Assembly (NCBI GenBank): GCA_048594975.1
Contig: JBMDXQ010000090.1
Location: 1-64,000 of the forward strand
Source: JBMDXB01 sp048594975
Lineage (GTDB): Bacteria > Acidobacteriota > Vicinamibacteria > Vicinamibacterales > 2-12-FULL-66-21
Direction of reading: 5' to 3'
DNA: 64,000 nucleotides
Of this stretch, positions 11,341 to 19,636 are shown piece by piece. The notes under the pieces are model-generated. The model was not told the origin of the DNA. It did no database searches and saw only the letters and a program-made list of their open reading frames with translations. A program made the translations under genes and the position numbers. Each line of letters starts with the position of its first letter. The stretch's first letter is position 1.

Positions 11341-12423
11341 TCAGGGCACGGCCTCTTCCCGCCGCACCGCGGCGCGGGCGGAGGCGATCAATCTTGAGAG
11401 ACCTTCCGGAGCGTAGAGCACCGCGTACCCCCACAGCGGCGCCGTGACCCAGCCCCAGTACCAATTGAACTCCTGTCCGACGACCCAGAAGAGCGCGACG
11501 TAGAGCAGCAGCGACGCGCGAAGCTGAGGAGGCATGCTGCGCGCCGCCGTGCCGCTCAACCCCAGCACCGCCACGATCGGTGTGACCGCGTGCGGCAGCA
11601 CCATGGTCCAGCCGTTCGCCCAAATCGTCTGGAGCACGAACCACCAGCCCAGCAGACGCACCCAGGAGCGGGGCCACGCATAGTCACCCGGCTGTATCGC
11701 GTTCACGACGGCGGTGACGTGGACGGCGTAGTAGACGGCGTAAGCCAGTCCGCCGACGATCCAGACGGCGGCCTCGGTGCGCCGTTTGCGCGCGAGCGCG
11801 AGAACGGCGCAGACGACCGCATACGGCGCGGCGAGCTCGCGCATGAACACGGCGAGCACCGCCGCCAGCGCGCCCGCGGTGAACCAGCGCAGGTGGCACG
11901 CGCCGAGCGAGAGGGCGATGAGGATGCCCGCCCACTGCTCGGCAAACAGGTTCGCCCGGCCGGGCGTGAACCAGACCGGGAGCGTCGTGCCGAGCAGAAC
12001 GGCGGCCGCGAGAAGCCCGCCCGGACGGGAGCGCGAGGAAAAAGCGGCTGCACCGGCAGCGACGGCCAGGAGCGCGGCAAGGACGAGCAGCGTCTTCGAT
12101 CGCGCCGGCCCGAGCGCGGCGACCGCCGAGTAATGCAGCGGCGTGCGCCAGTTCGCTACGGAGGCCGACGGGTATCCGCGCGCCCGCAGCTCCGTCCCCA
12201 CGGCCGCGTAATACGGCTCGCCCCGCCCGATCCTCTCGATGCACGCGGCGTGCAGCGCGTCGTCGTCGAGACCCGGCACCAGGGACAGCCGCGGATCGAG
12301 ACGATCTGCGTACGCGAATCCGAGCGCAAGGAGGGCAGCGAGCCCGAGCAGCGCCGCGATCGACAGGTAACGTGGGGGCACGATCGCGCGGCGCGTCGCT
12401 GGCCGGAGCGTCCGCGATGTCAC
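11341..12423 (-). CDS. polytopic membrane protein, paralogue A
   Basis: A 360-residue integral membrane protein with about eight to nine hydrophobic segments. It resembles GT-C-type or DUF-type membrane enzymes, but I do not recognise a named family. It is a paralogue of the protein at 14854-15981: shared landmarks are GEPYYAAVGTELRARGYP, NWRTPLHY, LFAEQWAG, RELAAPYAVVCAVLALA and VGQEFNWYWGWVTAPLWG. The YYxAxGxELRxxxYP stretch in the first extracytoplasmic loop is the strongest match. It starts with GTG 23 bp after the YfhO-like gene and is last in a three-gene minus-strand operon. Confidence 0.75.
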   Translation of the reverse strand: MTSRTLRPATRRAIVPPRYLSIAALLGLAALLALGFAYADRLDPRLSLVPGLDDDALHAACIERIGRGEPYYAAVGTELRARGYPSASVANWRTPLHYSAVAALGPARSKTLLVLAALLAVAAGAAAFSSRSRPGGLLAAAVLLGTTLPVWFTPGRANLFAEQWAGILIALSLGACHLRWFTAGALAAVLAVFMRELAAPYAVVCAVLALARKRRTEAAVWIVGGLAYAVYYAVHVTAVVNAIQPGDYAWPRSWVRLLGWWFVLQTIWANGWTMVLPHAVTPIVAVLGLSGTAARSMPPQLRASLLLYVALFWVVGQEFNWYWGWVTAPLWGYAVLYAPEGLSRLIASARAAVRREEAVP

Positions 12424-12446
12424 ACGGCTCGTAACATACCATCCCC

Positions 12447-14888
12447 TCAGGGCTTCGCGTTCGGTGCGTCGTGCCCGGCGGGTCCCGCGGTCCGGAATTC
12501 AGGACGCGCTCTGCGCATCCAGGGCACCAGCAGGATGAGGGCGACGACCGCGAGAGCAGTTGCGCTCACCGCCCGGCCGCGACGATAGGAGGGTGGAGCG
12601 AACGAGAACACGACGTCGGCAGCTCCTGCACCGACGGGCGTGGCGCGGAACAGGTAGTTGGCGCGGTAAACGGGCGAGGGGATCCCGTTCACCTCGGACG
12701 TCCACCCCGGATACCACGGGTCGAGAAGCACGACGAAACCGGGCGGGCCCTCCTCGACACGGACGAGCACTCGATTCGGCAGGTGCGCCTGCACCGTCGC
12801 CTTCCGCGAGTAACCCGCCGTGACCAGCGAACCCTCCCATCCGGTGAGAAGGACCTCGCGGCTGAATTCGGTGTTCTTCAACGTATGGAGGACATCCCCC
12901 TCCTCCGTCCAGGAGCGCGCCGACCCGACGACGATGACTCTTGGAAAGGCGTCGGTGTTCTCGTACACGTGATACGGCGGCAGCGGCCGGAGTCCACCAG
13001 TGACTACGTTGTACGAGGCGGGCTCGTCGTCCCGGTAGAGGAATCGCCAGCCGCTTCCCGCCAGCATCTCGTTGCCAGGCTGCAGGAGGCAGCGGACGCC
13101 GAGCAAATCGAGCAGCGGTTTGTTGACGATCGGGAAGTCGCGCATGACCGGGAACGTCAGCGGGCCATCGAGCGGACGAAGCTGCCGGTTCTCGTCCGTG
13201 ATGAACTGCAGGTAGTTCTTGTAGCGCAAGTAGTCGAGGGGGTTGTAGCCGCGGAGCGATTCGATTCGTCGAATGAGGGCGACTGGCGCCCCCACCCCGA
13301 GCGGTGACCCGTCGTCCGGCCCTGGGCCGTCCCTGTCCAGAAGCCGCGCCCCGCGCGCGACAGACTCGGCGATTCTCACGCCCTCCGAAGCGGCATAGAT
13401 CTCCCGTTCCGATCGGACGTCCACGAACGGCCTGGCAATACTCCAGAGATCAACGAGGAGGACGGCGATCCACAGCGCCAGCAACGGCGGCGAGGCCATC
13501 GGGCGGCCAAGGAGCCACCACGCCAGCGGCAGCGTGATCACGAGGGTCACCCAGTAAGGATGGACGAACAGGTCCACGCCCTGGCGCGTCATCAGCACCG
13601 CCATCACACCACTGGTCGCGGCCACGATGCCGCCGGCGACCGCGAACAGTTCCCGCCGGCGTCTGACAATCGCGGCGGTCACCATCGCGGTCCTCGAGAG
13701 CGCGTCGGTCGTGATTCCGGCGAGGAACGCGATCGGGAACGCCGCGATCAGGAGCATCCGCGACGGGACGCGAAAGGCGCGGAACCCGGGCAGGCCCTGA
13801 AGCGCCAGGGCACCGCCGATCGAGAAGACTATCAGCGAGAGGCACACGGCGGCCTGGAACCTGGTGCGGGCGTTGCGCACCAGGAGGGACAACATTGCGG
13901 CGACAATCCAGATCACCCCGAAGCCGCCACGACCTTCCCACAGCAGCGAAGACGGCCCGGCGCGAAGCGCCGGCCCGACCAGGCCGAACAGCGTCCGCAC
14001 GCCGTCGCTGGCGACGCCTGCCGTATCCACACCCGCGGATCGCGTCGAAAGCGACGCGGCTTCGAGCGTGGGCAGCAGCTGCACGGCTGACAGAGACAGC
14101 GCGATGACGGAGACCCACAGCCCGGTCAGCGCCCACGGCGTGATGAACCTGGAGAGCCCGAGGGACGTCTCCGGTCCTGCACCGGCCGGAGATCCCCTGC
14201 GCTCAAATGCGGTCCCCGCAGTCCAGACAGCAGCAAAGATCCCGGCGTAGAACGTCCACTGTGGATGGGTGCCAAGGACGACCAGGCCGAGCACCACGCC
14301 CGACCAGGTTGCGTCGACCAGGCTGCGGCGGCATATGGCGCGTTCCATGCCTAGCAGGAGCAACGGCAGCCAGGCCACTCCCACTGTCACGTAATGTCCG
14401 CCGGCCAACAGGTGGAGCATCCACTTGCCGGCGAACATCCAGCCCATAGCAGCGACGAAGCACGCGGGACGTACGAGACCACGCCAGCGCGCATACAGGT
14501 GCATCGCCCAGCCGGCCAGGAGCACGTGGAGGACCGTCAGCCAGCTCAGCGCCGCGCCAACGAATTCCTCCGGCAGCGCAAGCAATACCCAGTGCGGCGG
14601 ATAGAACATCCCGGCCTGGGGGTCGTGCACGAGTGGGGACCCGGCGAAGTGGTAGGGGTTCCAGAGCGGCAACTCGTGGGTCTCGTGGTACGAGCGCACG
14701 AGGAACCGCTTCAGCGGCAGATGTTCTGCGAGGACGTCCGAGTAGGGCGAGTAGAGGACGAGGCGCGGGTGGAGGAGGAGCTCCGAGAAGAAGACGAGTC
14801 CCAGCGCGCCGAGGAGGAGATACGGGAGAGCGCGCCCCGCCAACCCGCCGCCATCACCGGGCGCCGCGTGTCGAGGCCGCTCTGTCAT
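12447..14888 (-). CDS. YfhO-family membrane protein (putative glycosyltransferase)
   Basis: A protein of about 813 residues with an N-terminal block of 12 or more transmembrane segments and a C-terminal extracytoplasmic beta-rich region. The first loop has YSPYSDVLAEHLPLKRF, PLWNPYHFAGSPLVHDPQAG and FYPPHWVL, matching YfhO-like GT-C proteins. The C-terminal GWEGSLVTAGYSRKA and VLLDPWYPGWTSEVNG are also typical of YfhO. In Bacillus, YfhO is linked to glycosylation of lipoteichoic acid; the role here is inferred to be polyprenyl-linked sugar transfer at the cell surface. The ATG at 14888 overlaps the upstream paralogue by 35 nt. Confidence 0.82.
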   Translation of the reverse strand: MTERPRHAAPGDGGGLAGRALPYLLLGALGLVFFSELLLHPRLVLYSPYSDVLAEHLPLKRFLVRSYHETHELPLWNPYHFAGSPLVHDPQAGMFYPPHWVLLALPEEFVGAALSWLTVLHVLLAGWAMHLYARWRGLVRPACFVAAMGWMFAGKWMLHLLAGGHYVTVGVAWLPLLLLGMERAICRRSLVDATWSGVVLGLVVLGTHPQWTFYAGIFAAVWTAGTAFERRGSPAGAGPETSLGLSRFITPWALTGLWVSVIALSLSAVQLLPTLEAASLSTRSAGVDTAGVASDGVRTLFGLVGPALRAGPSSLLWEGRGGFGVIWIVAAMLSLLVRNARTRFQAAVCLSLIVFSIGGALALQGLPGFRAFRVPSRMLLIAAFPIAFLAGITTDALSRTAMVTAAIVRRRRELFAVAGGIVAATSGVMAVLMTRQGVDLFVHPYWVTLVITLPLAWWLLGRPMASPPLLALWIAVLLVDLWSIARPFVDVRSEREIYAASEGVRIAESVARGARLLDRDGPGPDDGSPLGVGAPVALIRRIESLRGYNPLDYLRYKNYLQFITDENRQLRPLDGPLTFPVMRDFPIVNKPLLDLLGVRCLLQPGNEMLAGSGWRFLYRDDEPASYNVVTGGLRPLPPYHVYENTDAFPRVIVVGSARSWTEEGDVLHTLKNTEFSREVLLTGWEGSLVTAGYSRKATVQAHLPNRVLVRVEEGPPGFVVLLDPWYPGWTSEVNGIPSPVYRANYLFRATPVGAGAADVVFSFAPPSYRRGRAVSATALAVVALILLVPWMRRARPEFRTAGPAGHDAPNAKP

Positions 14889-15981
14889 GCAGCAGCTTGT
14901 AGTCCGATGGTCTTCGGATCTGAATTCCCGCCGCTTTCGTCCACAACTGCCGTACTCCGAGAAGCCCGTACCCGATTGCCAGGGCCCATGTCGGCGCAAC
15001 GAGCAGGCCCCAGTAGCTGTTGACGGGCTGTCCGATGATCGCAAAGAACGCGAGATACGTTGCCACGCAGGCTTTCAGGTGGCGTGGCGCAGAAGACCAG
15101 AAGCTGGCCGCGACCAGCGTGCAGGCGAGCGCGACGATCCAGGCAGCGGCAAGCGGAAACCAGCTCCCGAATCGAATTGCCGACAGGATAAACCGCAGAC
15201 CGCCAAACTGGATCCAAGCCGACGTATACGCCAAATCAGTGGCAAGGATCTGATTCTGAATCATGTGCACGTGGTACGCGTAGTAGGCGAGAAAGGACAG
15301 AAGTCCGATGGCCCAGACGCTCGCCTCGCGCCACCGTCGGCCCGTGATCGCCATGACACCGCACACGAGCGCGAACGGCGCGACCAGCTCCCGCACGAAC
15401 AGGCCAGCGAGGACGAGGATGGCACCGGCAGTGTGCCAGCGCCGCGCGTACGCCAGGACCGCGAGCGCGAGCAGCAGGCCGGCCCATGCTTCCGCAAACA
15501 GCCGCCCCAGCGACGTCAGCGGCGCAATGATCGCGCCGAGTTCCAGGGCCACGATGGTCATCAACGCGGCCAGCGGCAGCCGGTTGGACAGTTCGATGGT
15601 GGCCAGGAGCACCGCCCCGAGCAGAGCGAACAGCACCACTCGCGTCACCACTCCGCCATGCGCGAACGCCGCGTACAACGTCGGCAGCCGCCAGTTGAAG
15701 ACACTTCGCACCGGGTAGTTCCCGGCGCGCAGCTCCGCGCCCATCGCCTCGTAGTACGAGGCCCCGCCGACGATGCGCTTGACGACCGCGTCGAAGGTCT
15801 GCGGATCGCTCCAGTCGGAACGGGTGGTCTTTTGAGAGGTCGTGACGGGCTGACTCGCAGCGGCGACGGCCAGGAGCAGAAGGCCGGACAGGACGGCGCG
15901 CGCAAGCCACTGCTGCTGAACCGGCCGCATCGGCAGGCCCGTCGGGGCGGCGACGACGACGACGGGCGCGTGAGCGGGCAT
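14854..15981 (-). CDS. polytopic membrane protein, paralogue B
   Basis: A 375-residue membrane protein with about nine hydrophobic segments and a basic cytoplasmic C-terminus. It is related to the 360-residue protein at the other end of this operon through SYYEAMGAELRAGNYP, NWRLPTLY, LFAEAWAG, RELVAPFALVCGVMAI and GQPVNSYWGLLVAPTWA. The YfhO-like gene lies between the two copies. The function is unknown; a GT-C-like or flippase-partner role with YfhO is inference. First gene of the operon, reading away from the TonB-like gene. Confidence 0.75.
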   Translation of the reverse strand: MPAHAPVVVVAAPTGLPMRPVQQQWLARAVLSGLLLLAVAAASQPVTTSQKTTRSDWSDPQTFDAVVKRIVGGASYYEAMGAELRAGNYPVRSVFNWRLPTLYAAFAHGGVVTRVVLFALLGAVLLATIELSNRLPLAALMTIVALELGAIIAPLTSLGRLFAEAWAGLLLALAVLAYARRWHTAGAILVLAGLFVRELVAPFALVCGVMAITGRRWREASVWAIGLLSFLAYYAYHVHMIQNQILATDLAYTSAWIQFGGLRFILSAIRFGSWFPLAAAWIVALACTLVAASFWSSAPRHLKACVATYLAFFAIIGQPVNSYWGLLVAPTWALAIGYGLLGVRQLWTKAAGIQIRRPSDYKLLHDRAASTRGAR

Positions 15982-16000
15982 CGCGGTGCAGCTGCACTCC

Positions 16001-17221
16001 TCAGGTGAGCGTGATCTGCAGGCGGTAGCGCACCGGCTGACCGGACCTGCTCGCGGGTCTGAAGATCCACGCCTTCACCGCCGCGAGAATCATCGTGTCG
16101 TAGTAGCGGCGCTCCGCGGTCGTTCTCAGCAGCCTGACCGTTTCGACGCGGCCATCCGGCGTCACCACGACCTCCACGGTGCCGGCCTGATCGCGCGGGA
16201 GGCCGACCGATTCCCGCGTCGGCAGGTGGGGTCGCACCAGCACAGGCGGCTCGACATCGGCGTCGCCGCGGTTGAACGTGCGGGTGACATCCGCTGGCAG
16301 TTCCAGGCGGGGCGCCGACCACTCGAGAACAGGTCTTGGCTGAGCCGCGAGGTACGCGAGCTCCAGGCGGCGCGGGTGCGGCGCCGCCGTCCCAGCCTGC
16401 GACAGCGTGATCGGCCCTCTCGCAGCCGGCCGTCCGTGCGACGGCTGCGGCCCGGCAGGCTCCGCCTTAACGACCGGCGGATCGGGGGCCTCCGCCTGCG
16501 TCGTCTTGCCGAACGCCGACCGGGCCGCTTTGCGCAGCGTTCCGACGATTCCTGTGTCTGAGGCGGCGGCAGCCGAGGTACCGGTAACCACCGCCTTCTC
16601 CGCCGAGGCGGGCAAAACAACCAGCGCGATGGCGACGCCGCCGGCGGCGCCCAGCGCCGCCAGCGCAGCGAGCGTCTTCCCGGAGAGCTTCTTCGCCGGT
16701 CCCGACTGCGGCGGCGCGTCTTCCTCCGGCCGCGAATGATCGTCGGCCCGTGCCTTGCGCTTCAGGCGTTCGATCTCTTCCTCGAGCTGTCGCTCCTGCT
16801 GGATCTTCTCGAGCCGCGCGGCGAGCGCCTGCCGGTCCCTGGCCGACGACGGCCGCTCGAAGAAGGCCAGCGCATCACGGAACTCCACCGGCGTCGAGAC
16901 GCGAATGGACCCCTGGCCGTCGCCGAGCCCCCTCAGCTCCGCCGGGGCGTCGGCCGGCATGAGGTCGCGAAGCAACTGGCGCATGGCCGCCGCCGACTGC
17001 GCGGCGTCGCTCGCCCGCGCGGCCAGGCCGGGCGGAACGTGCAGCGAGCCGTCGCGCTCGAGGGCCAGCTCTCCTGAAGAGGGGACGGAGCCCAGCCGGC
17101 CCTCGACAACCGCGTCAGCGACGCTGCGCACGATCGCCACCGCCTCGTGCCAGTGCAGCGGCGAGTCGTCCGGTCGAACGAGAATCGGCGGCTCGATGGT
17201 TCCTGCCGTTATCGCGCGCAC
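16001..17221 (-). CDS. TonB-like protein with cytoplasmic N-terminal domain
   Basis: A 406-residue protein in four parts: about 140 soluble residues beginning EPPILVRPDDSPLHWHEAV; a charged, probably coiled-coil stretch (EKIQQERQLEEEIERLKRK); one membrane helix near 190-210; and a periplasmic part that ends in a TonB C-terminal domain (PRDQAGTVEVVVTPDGRVETVRLL, then ILAAVKAWIFRPA). Ordinary TonB has a very short cytoplasmic part, so the large N-terminal region is unusual. The GTG start lies 3 nt after the preceding small-gene stop. Operon position after a VWA protein suggests an envelope-spanning role, not necessarily iron uptake. Confidence 0.78.
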   Translation of the reverse strand: MRAITAGTIEPPILVRPDDSPLHWHEAVAIVRSVADAVVEGRLGSVPSSGELALERDGSLHVPPGLAARASDAAQSAAAMRQLLRDLMPADAPAELRGLGDGQGSIRVSTPVEFRDALAFFERPSSARDRQALAARLEKIQQERQLEEEIERLKRKARADDHSRPEEDAPPQSGPAKKLSGKTLAALAALGAAGGVAIALVVLPASAEKAVVTGTSAAAASDTGIVGTLRKAARSAFGKTTQAEAPDPPVVKAEPAGPQPSHGRPAARGPITLSQAGTAAPHPRRLELAYLAAQPRPVLEWSAPRLELPADVTRTFNRGDADVEPPVLVRPHLPTRESVGLPRDQAGTVEVVVTPDGRVETVRLLRTTAERRYYDTMILAAVKAWIFRPASRSGQPVRYRLQITLT

Positions 17222-17224
17222 ATG

Positions 17225-17416
17225 TCACCCCGTAATGGCCTGGACGACGGCCGACGCGACGTCGCCGGCCCAGCGGATGCCCTTCACCAGCATCCGGTCG
17301 AGCGCCGTGACGGCGTCCGCCGGTGTGCCGTACATCCAGATGTAGATCGCGGCGAAGATCGCGGCGGGCGCGATGTACAGCAGCGTCTCGGATTTGCCGC
17401 GCCCCGACGTTCTCAT
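17225..17416 (-). CDS. small single-pass membrane protein
   Basis: A 63-residue protein: a short basic N-terminus, one transmembrane helix (LLYIAPAAIFAAIYIWMYG) and an amphipathic C-terminal tail rich in Ala and Val. I do not recognise a family. Its start overlaps the VWA gene stop (ATGA) and its stop lies 3 nt from the TonB-like start, so it is firmly part of that operon. Confidence 0.7.
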   Translation of the reverse strand: MRTSGRGKSETLLYIAPAAIFAAIYIWMYGTPADAVTALDRMLVKGIRWAGDVASAVVQAITG

Positions 17417-19440
17417 TTCGTCGCTCCTGATCCGACCCGGCTGGCGCTCAGCGGCTGCGGCGCGAAATACCCGCTCTGGCTCCGGACCTTCGTATCCGGC
17501 ACCCGGCTCGAGATCTCGACCGCCCGCCAGGCGCCGTCGCGCGTCGAGTTGGTCGACGTATAGGTGATGACGTAGCGCCGCCGGAGGTTCTCGAGAATCC
17601 GGCGGTACTGCAGGTCCAGCTCGGCCACGTCGGCCGGGAAGTACGCCTCGCCGCCGGATTGCTCCGCCAGCTGCGCGAGCACCTCCCGATCCACCTTCGG
17701 ACCGAGGCCGATCGTGAAGATCGCCACCTCAATCTCCTTCATCGCCCGCAGGACGTCTGCGAGGGTGTGAGTGCTGCCGGGGGCGGTCCCGGGGTTGTTC
17801 TCGTCGCGCCCGTCGGTGACGACGACAAGGATCCGCCGGGTCTTTTCGTGCTTCAGGCGGAACAGCGAACCATGAATCGAGTCGTAAAGCGCCGTGCCGC
17901 CGCTGGCCACGTAGCCGGCGATGCCGGCGTAGCTGAGCGAGCGGTCGGTGGCCAGATCATGGGCGAACCAGATCGTGTCGGCGAAGGTCGCGACAGCGAG
18001 GGGATCCTCCGGCCGCAGGGCGGACACGAAGGAGCGTGCGGCCGCCTGCACTGCCGCCGCGTCCTTCTTCATGCTCCCGCTCGAGTCGATCAGCAGGATC
18101 ATCGACACCGGTGCCACCGCCTCCTCGAAGGTGTCGAGCGTCTGCTCCACGCCGTCCTCGACGACGACGAGGTCGTCGACGCTGACGGCGAGCAGCTCGC
18201 GCCGGGTGTTCATCAGCGAGAACTCGAACGACGGCCGGATCGGCGGCGGCTTCGGGGCGTAATAGCCGGCGCGGGTGCGCACCCGCCATTCCGGCCTGGG
18301 CGTGGTCAGCGAGATTGCGCGCCACGTGCCGTCGATGTTCTGGTTGGTGGAGGTGTACGCGACGACGTAGCGCTGCTGCACTTCGTCGGTGATGCGCTGG
18401 TCCACCCAGTCGAGCTCGGTCTCGCGATACGGGAAGAAGGCGCGGCCGCCCGTCTCGGCGGAGATTTCCCGCAGGAACCGCTCGCCCTTGATCGAAATGC
18501 CCGCGGACGCGGCGATCCCGACCGCGTAGAGCGTCGCGTGGATGCCCTTCACCGCCGCCACCGCCTCCTGCCGCGCGAGGGTGCTGTGCTCGTCGTAGCC
18601 GTCGGTCATCAGCACGATCGCATGCCGGCCCTGGTGCGGCTGCAGCCGCTCGGCGACATCCTTGAGGACGTCGAGAATCGCGGTGCCGCCCGTCGCCGCG
18701 ATGCCGTCGATCGCGTCGAGCACGGTCTTGCGATCGGTGGTCGGCCCGGTGATCGGCAGCAACGTCCGCGAGAAGGGGGCGACGACGATCATGTCGTCGG
18801 GCCGCAGGTGCTTCACCAGCTGCGCGGCTGCGTCGCGGACCGCGTCGATGCGCCGCGACATGCTCTGGCTCGTGTCGACGAGCAGCGTGAAGGTCGCGGG
18901 CAGGCGTTCCGGGCGTGCCTGGTCGAGCGTCTGCGGCTCGCCGTTCTCGAGCAGGCGGAAGTCGTGGGGACCGAGCCCGCGCACGAACTGCCCCTTGGCG
19001 TCGTGCACGGCGACGTCGAGCACGACGCTCGACACCTGCGAGGCCTCGGTCACCTGCAGCGGCCTGAGGACGACGCGGTCGCGCGCGATCTGGCCGGTCG
19101 TGTCGCTGACCTCCACCGAGATCTCGCGCGCCTCGAACGGATTGTCGTCGGTCCACTCGAGCGCGTACGGCGGGCCGTCGACGTCCTCGCCGAGCAGCGC
19201 CGCATCGACGAAGAACCTGACCGGCTGGAGCGTGCGGTCGTCGCGGTGCTGCACCTGCGCGACGATGCGTACCCGCTGGATCAGCCCGGTGCGACCGAGC
19301 GGCGAGGTGATCCGGACCGACAGATCGGCTCTGTCCTGCCCCTTGCCGGCCGGCCCCGCCCAGACCGGCGCGGCCGTCGTCAACAGAACGAACAGACCGA
19401 GGCATGACATCACGGCGCTGCTCGCGAGGCGTAGGCACAC
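17413..19440 (-). CDS. secreted protein with two VWFA-related domains
   Basis: A protein of about 675 residues with a signal peptide ending near VWAGP, an N-terminal Ig-like region (about 30-120) and two von Willebrand A domains. Each has a metal-ion adhesion site: LLVDTSQSMS with GGTAI and TDGYDE in the first, LLIDSSGSMK with GGTAL and TDGRDE in the second. Each domain is preceded by an F.LLENGEPQ or LVVVEDGVEQ segment and followed by RRYVITYTSTN and SGYFAP, the layout of acidobacterial VWFA-related proteins. The internal repeat shows a tandem duplication. GTG 19440 is chosen because it gives the signal peptide an Arg; ATG 19410 is the alternative. Confidence 0.85.
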   Translation of the reverse strand: MCLRLASSAVMSCLGLFVLLTTAAPVWAGPAGKGQDRADLSVRITSPLGRTGLIQRVRIVAQVQHRDDRTLQPVRFFVDAALLGEDVDGPPYALEWTDDNPFEAREISVEVSDTTGQIARDRVVLRPLQVTEASQVSSVVLDVAVHDAKGQFVRGLGPHDFRLLENGEPQTLDQARPERLPATFTLLVDTSQSMSRRIDAVRDAAAQLVKHLRPDDMIVVAPFSRTLLPITGPTTDRKTVLDAIDGIAATGGTAILDVLKDVAERLQPHQGRHAIVLMTDGYDEHSTLARQEAVAAVKGIHATLYAVGIAASAGISIKGERFLREISAETGGRAFFPYRETELDWVDQRITDEVQQRYVVAYTSTNQNIDGTWRAISLTTPRPEWRVRTRAGYYAPKPPPIRPSFEFSLMNTRRELLAVSVDDLVVVEDGVEQTLDTFEEAVAPVSMILLIDSSGSMKKDAAAVQAAARSFVSALRPEDPLAVATFADTIWFAHDLATDRSLSYAGIAGYVASGGTALYDSIHGSLFRLKHEKTRRILVVVTDGRDENNPGTAPGSTHTLADVLRAMKEIEVAIFTIGLGPKVDREVLAQLAEQSGGEAYFPADVAELDLQYRRILENLRRRYVITYTSTNSTRDGAWRAVEISSRVPDTKVRSQSGYFAPQPLSASRVGSGATK

Positions 19441-19636
19441 CAAGCGGACCGCCGCGGCGGGTCCTGTCCGCGTACAGCCCCACCGACTGACACCCCACCG
19501 CGCAGAGAACGTGCGGCGGGGACCCCGCCTCGCGCCGAAAAACACATGCAACAGCGGACGGCGCTGCGGCGGCCGGCGGGGCGCACCGTTTGCGGCCACC
19601 CGCAAGTGGCGGTCCCTAGCCTCGGGGTACGCACCT
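19441..19636 (-). promoter_or_regulatory. leader of the VWA operon with two inverted repeats
   Basis: This 196-bp spacer separates the AAA ATPase gene from the VWA operon. It has a perfect 6-bp hairpin TTGCGG-GTGG-CCGCAA near 19590-19605 and a 7-bp palindrome GGCGGGG-A-CCCCGCC at 19515-19529. A T5 run on the minus strand near 19540 lies between them. These could be a terminator/leader and an operator. No known riboswitch consensus is complete here. Confidence 0.35.

Noticed and set aside
19560..19625. Possible c-di-GMP-I (GEMM) riboswitch before the VWA gene, from the minus-strand text TAGGGACCGCCAC...CCGCAAACGG.
   Set aside because: The hairpin is real, but the conserved GGGCAAACC and ACGCAAAGCC blocks and the GNRA loop are not there.
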